Shown one piece after another: positions 20,113 through 20,210 of a DNA stretch of 20,210 nt. Location: IMG/VR virus record IMGVR_UViG_3300007538_000257, positions 1 to 20,210 of that record; one strand, given 5' to 3'. The notes under the pieces were generated by a model, which was given only the letters and a program-made list of their open reading frames with translations, ran no database searches and had not been told where the DNA came from. Numbering within the stretch: the first letter of the stretch is position 1; every line of letters begins with the position of its first letter. Both the position numbers and the translations under genes were made by a program. The DNA comes from a virus.

Positions 20113-20121
20113 GTTGAAAGC
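20113..20121 (+). promoter_or_regulatory. GTTGAAAGC upstream element (copy 8)
   Basis: 25 nt before ATG 20147 on the same strand, followed by five bases and AG. Confidence 0.55.
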
Positions 20122-20146
20122 CATACAGACCACCTGAATCCGGCCC

Positions 20147-20210
20147 ATGCCAGCCGTATACATGGCTAAGGTCCCGTTAGGTTGGAAGACCCCGGACCTG
20201 GGTACCAGCA
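20147..20210 (+). CDS. Start of a rightward gene, truncated by the window edge
   Basis: ATG 20147 opens a frame that stays open to the end (MPAVYMAKVPLGWKTPDLGT...). ATG 20162 is an alternative start. The GTTGAAAGC element 25 nt (or 40 nt) upstream supports a real start here. Too short to identify. Confidence 0.45.
   Translation, partial: MPAVYMAKVPLGWKTPDLGTS

Noticed and set aside
19951-20163. 70-aa minus-strand reading frame in the non-coding region
   Set aside because: It runs through the T/C-rich tract, giving a low-complexity Lys/Asn/Arg tail, crosses the hairpin and the start of the rightward gene, and matches nothing.

Overview
The window is part of a cyanophage genome: a double-stranded DNA tailed phage of a cyanobacterium, probably a picocyanobacterium. 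The evidence is the mix of a HK97-type capsid gene and Mu gp36/gp37-like connector genes with genes typical of cyanophages: a high-light-inducible protein (Hli), a ferredoxin-dependent bilin reductase, an S-adenosylmethionine decarboxylase (SpeD), a short basic protein ending in KRYRGQGS, and three tRNAs. Coding is dense, genes overlap, and clear Shine-Dalgarno sites are rare. The host and virion type cannot be read from this stretch.

Layout. 1-519: 3' part of a group I intron carrying a homing-endonuclease-like reading frame. 520-1449: the following exon, encoding most of the major capsid protein, then a terminator. 1544-4401: structural genes on the + strand, interrupted by a minus-strand pair (a 71-aa protein and a frameshifted deoxycytidylate-deaminase-like gene). 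4437-4850: a Dps/ferritin-like protein. 4888-5709, minus: an RlpA-like secreted protein and a small acidic protein. 5771-9887, minus: a DNA polymerase resembling mitochondrial polymerase gamma, a PPP-type phosphatase, two micro-genes and a coiled-coil membrane protein. 9945-16728, minus: hli, small genes, tRNA-Arg/Leu/Met, a basic protein, speD, a methyltransferase-like protein, an unknown, the bilin reductase, an AbrB-like protein, small proteins, a PD-(D/E)XK nuclease-like protein and a GyrA/ParC-like topoisomerase subunit. 16821-18375, plus: a zinc-finger protein and a 454-aa repeat protein. 18422-19429, minus: an unknown 335-aa protein. 19430-20146: non-coding, with inverted repeats and iteron-like words, a candidate origin or control region. 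From 20147: start of a rightward gene.

Two promoter-like signals stand out. One is an extended -10 element, GTGCTATACT and relatives, about 25 nt or slightly more before several starts. The other is the 9-mer GTTGAAAGC, usually followed by five bases and AG. It occurs eight times, seven of them on the coding strand 16-39 nt upstream of a start codon. I take the second to be a phage-specific (perhaps late) promoter or leader element.

The combined picture is a phage that replicates with its own polymerase and topoisomerase, adjusts nucleotides, polyamines, bilins, iron/oxidative stress and light stress in the infected cell, and lyses it in part through a secreted RlpA-like protein. All functions are read from sequence motifs only.
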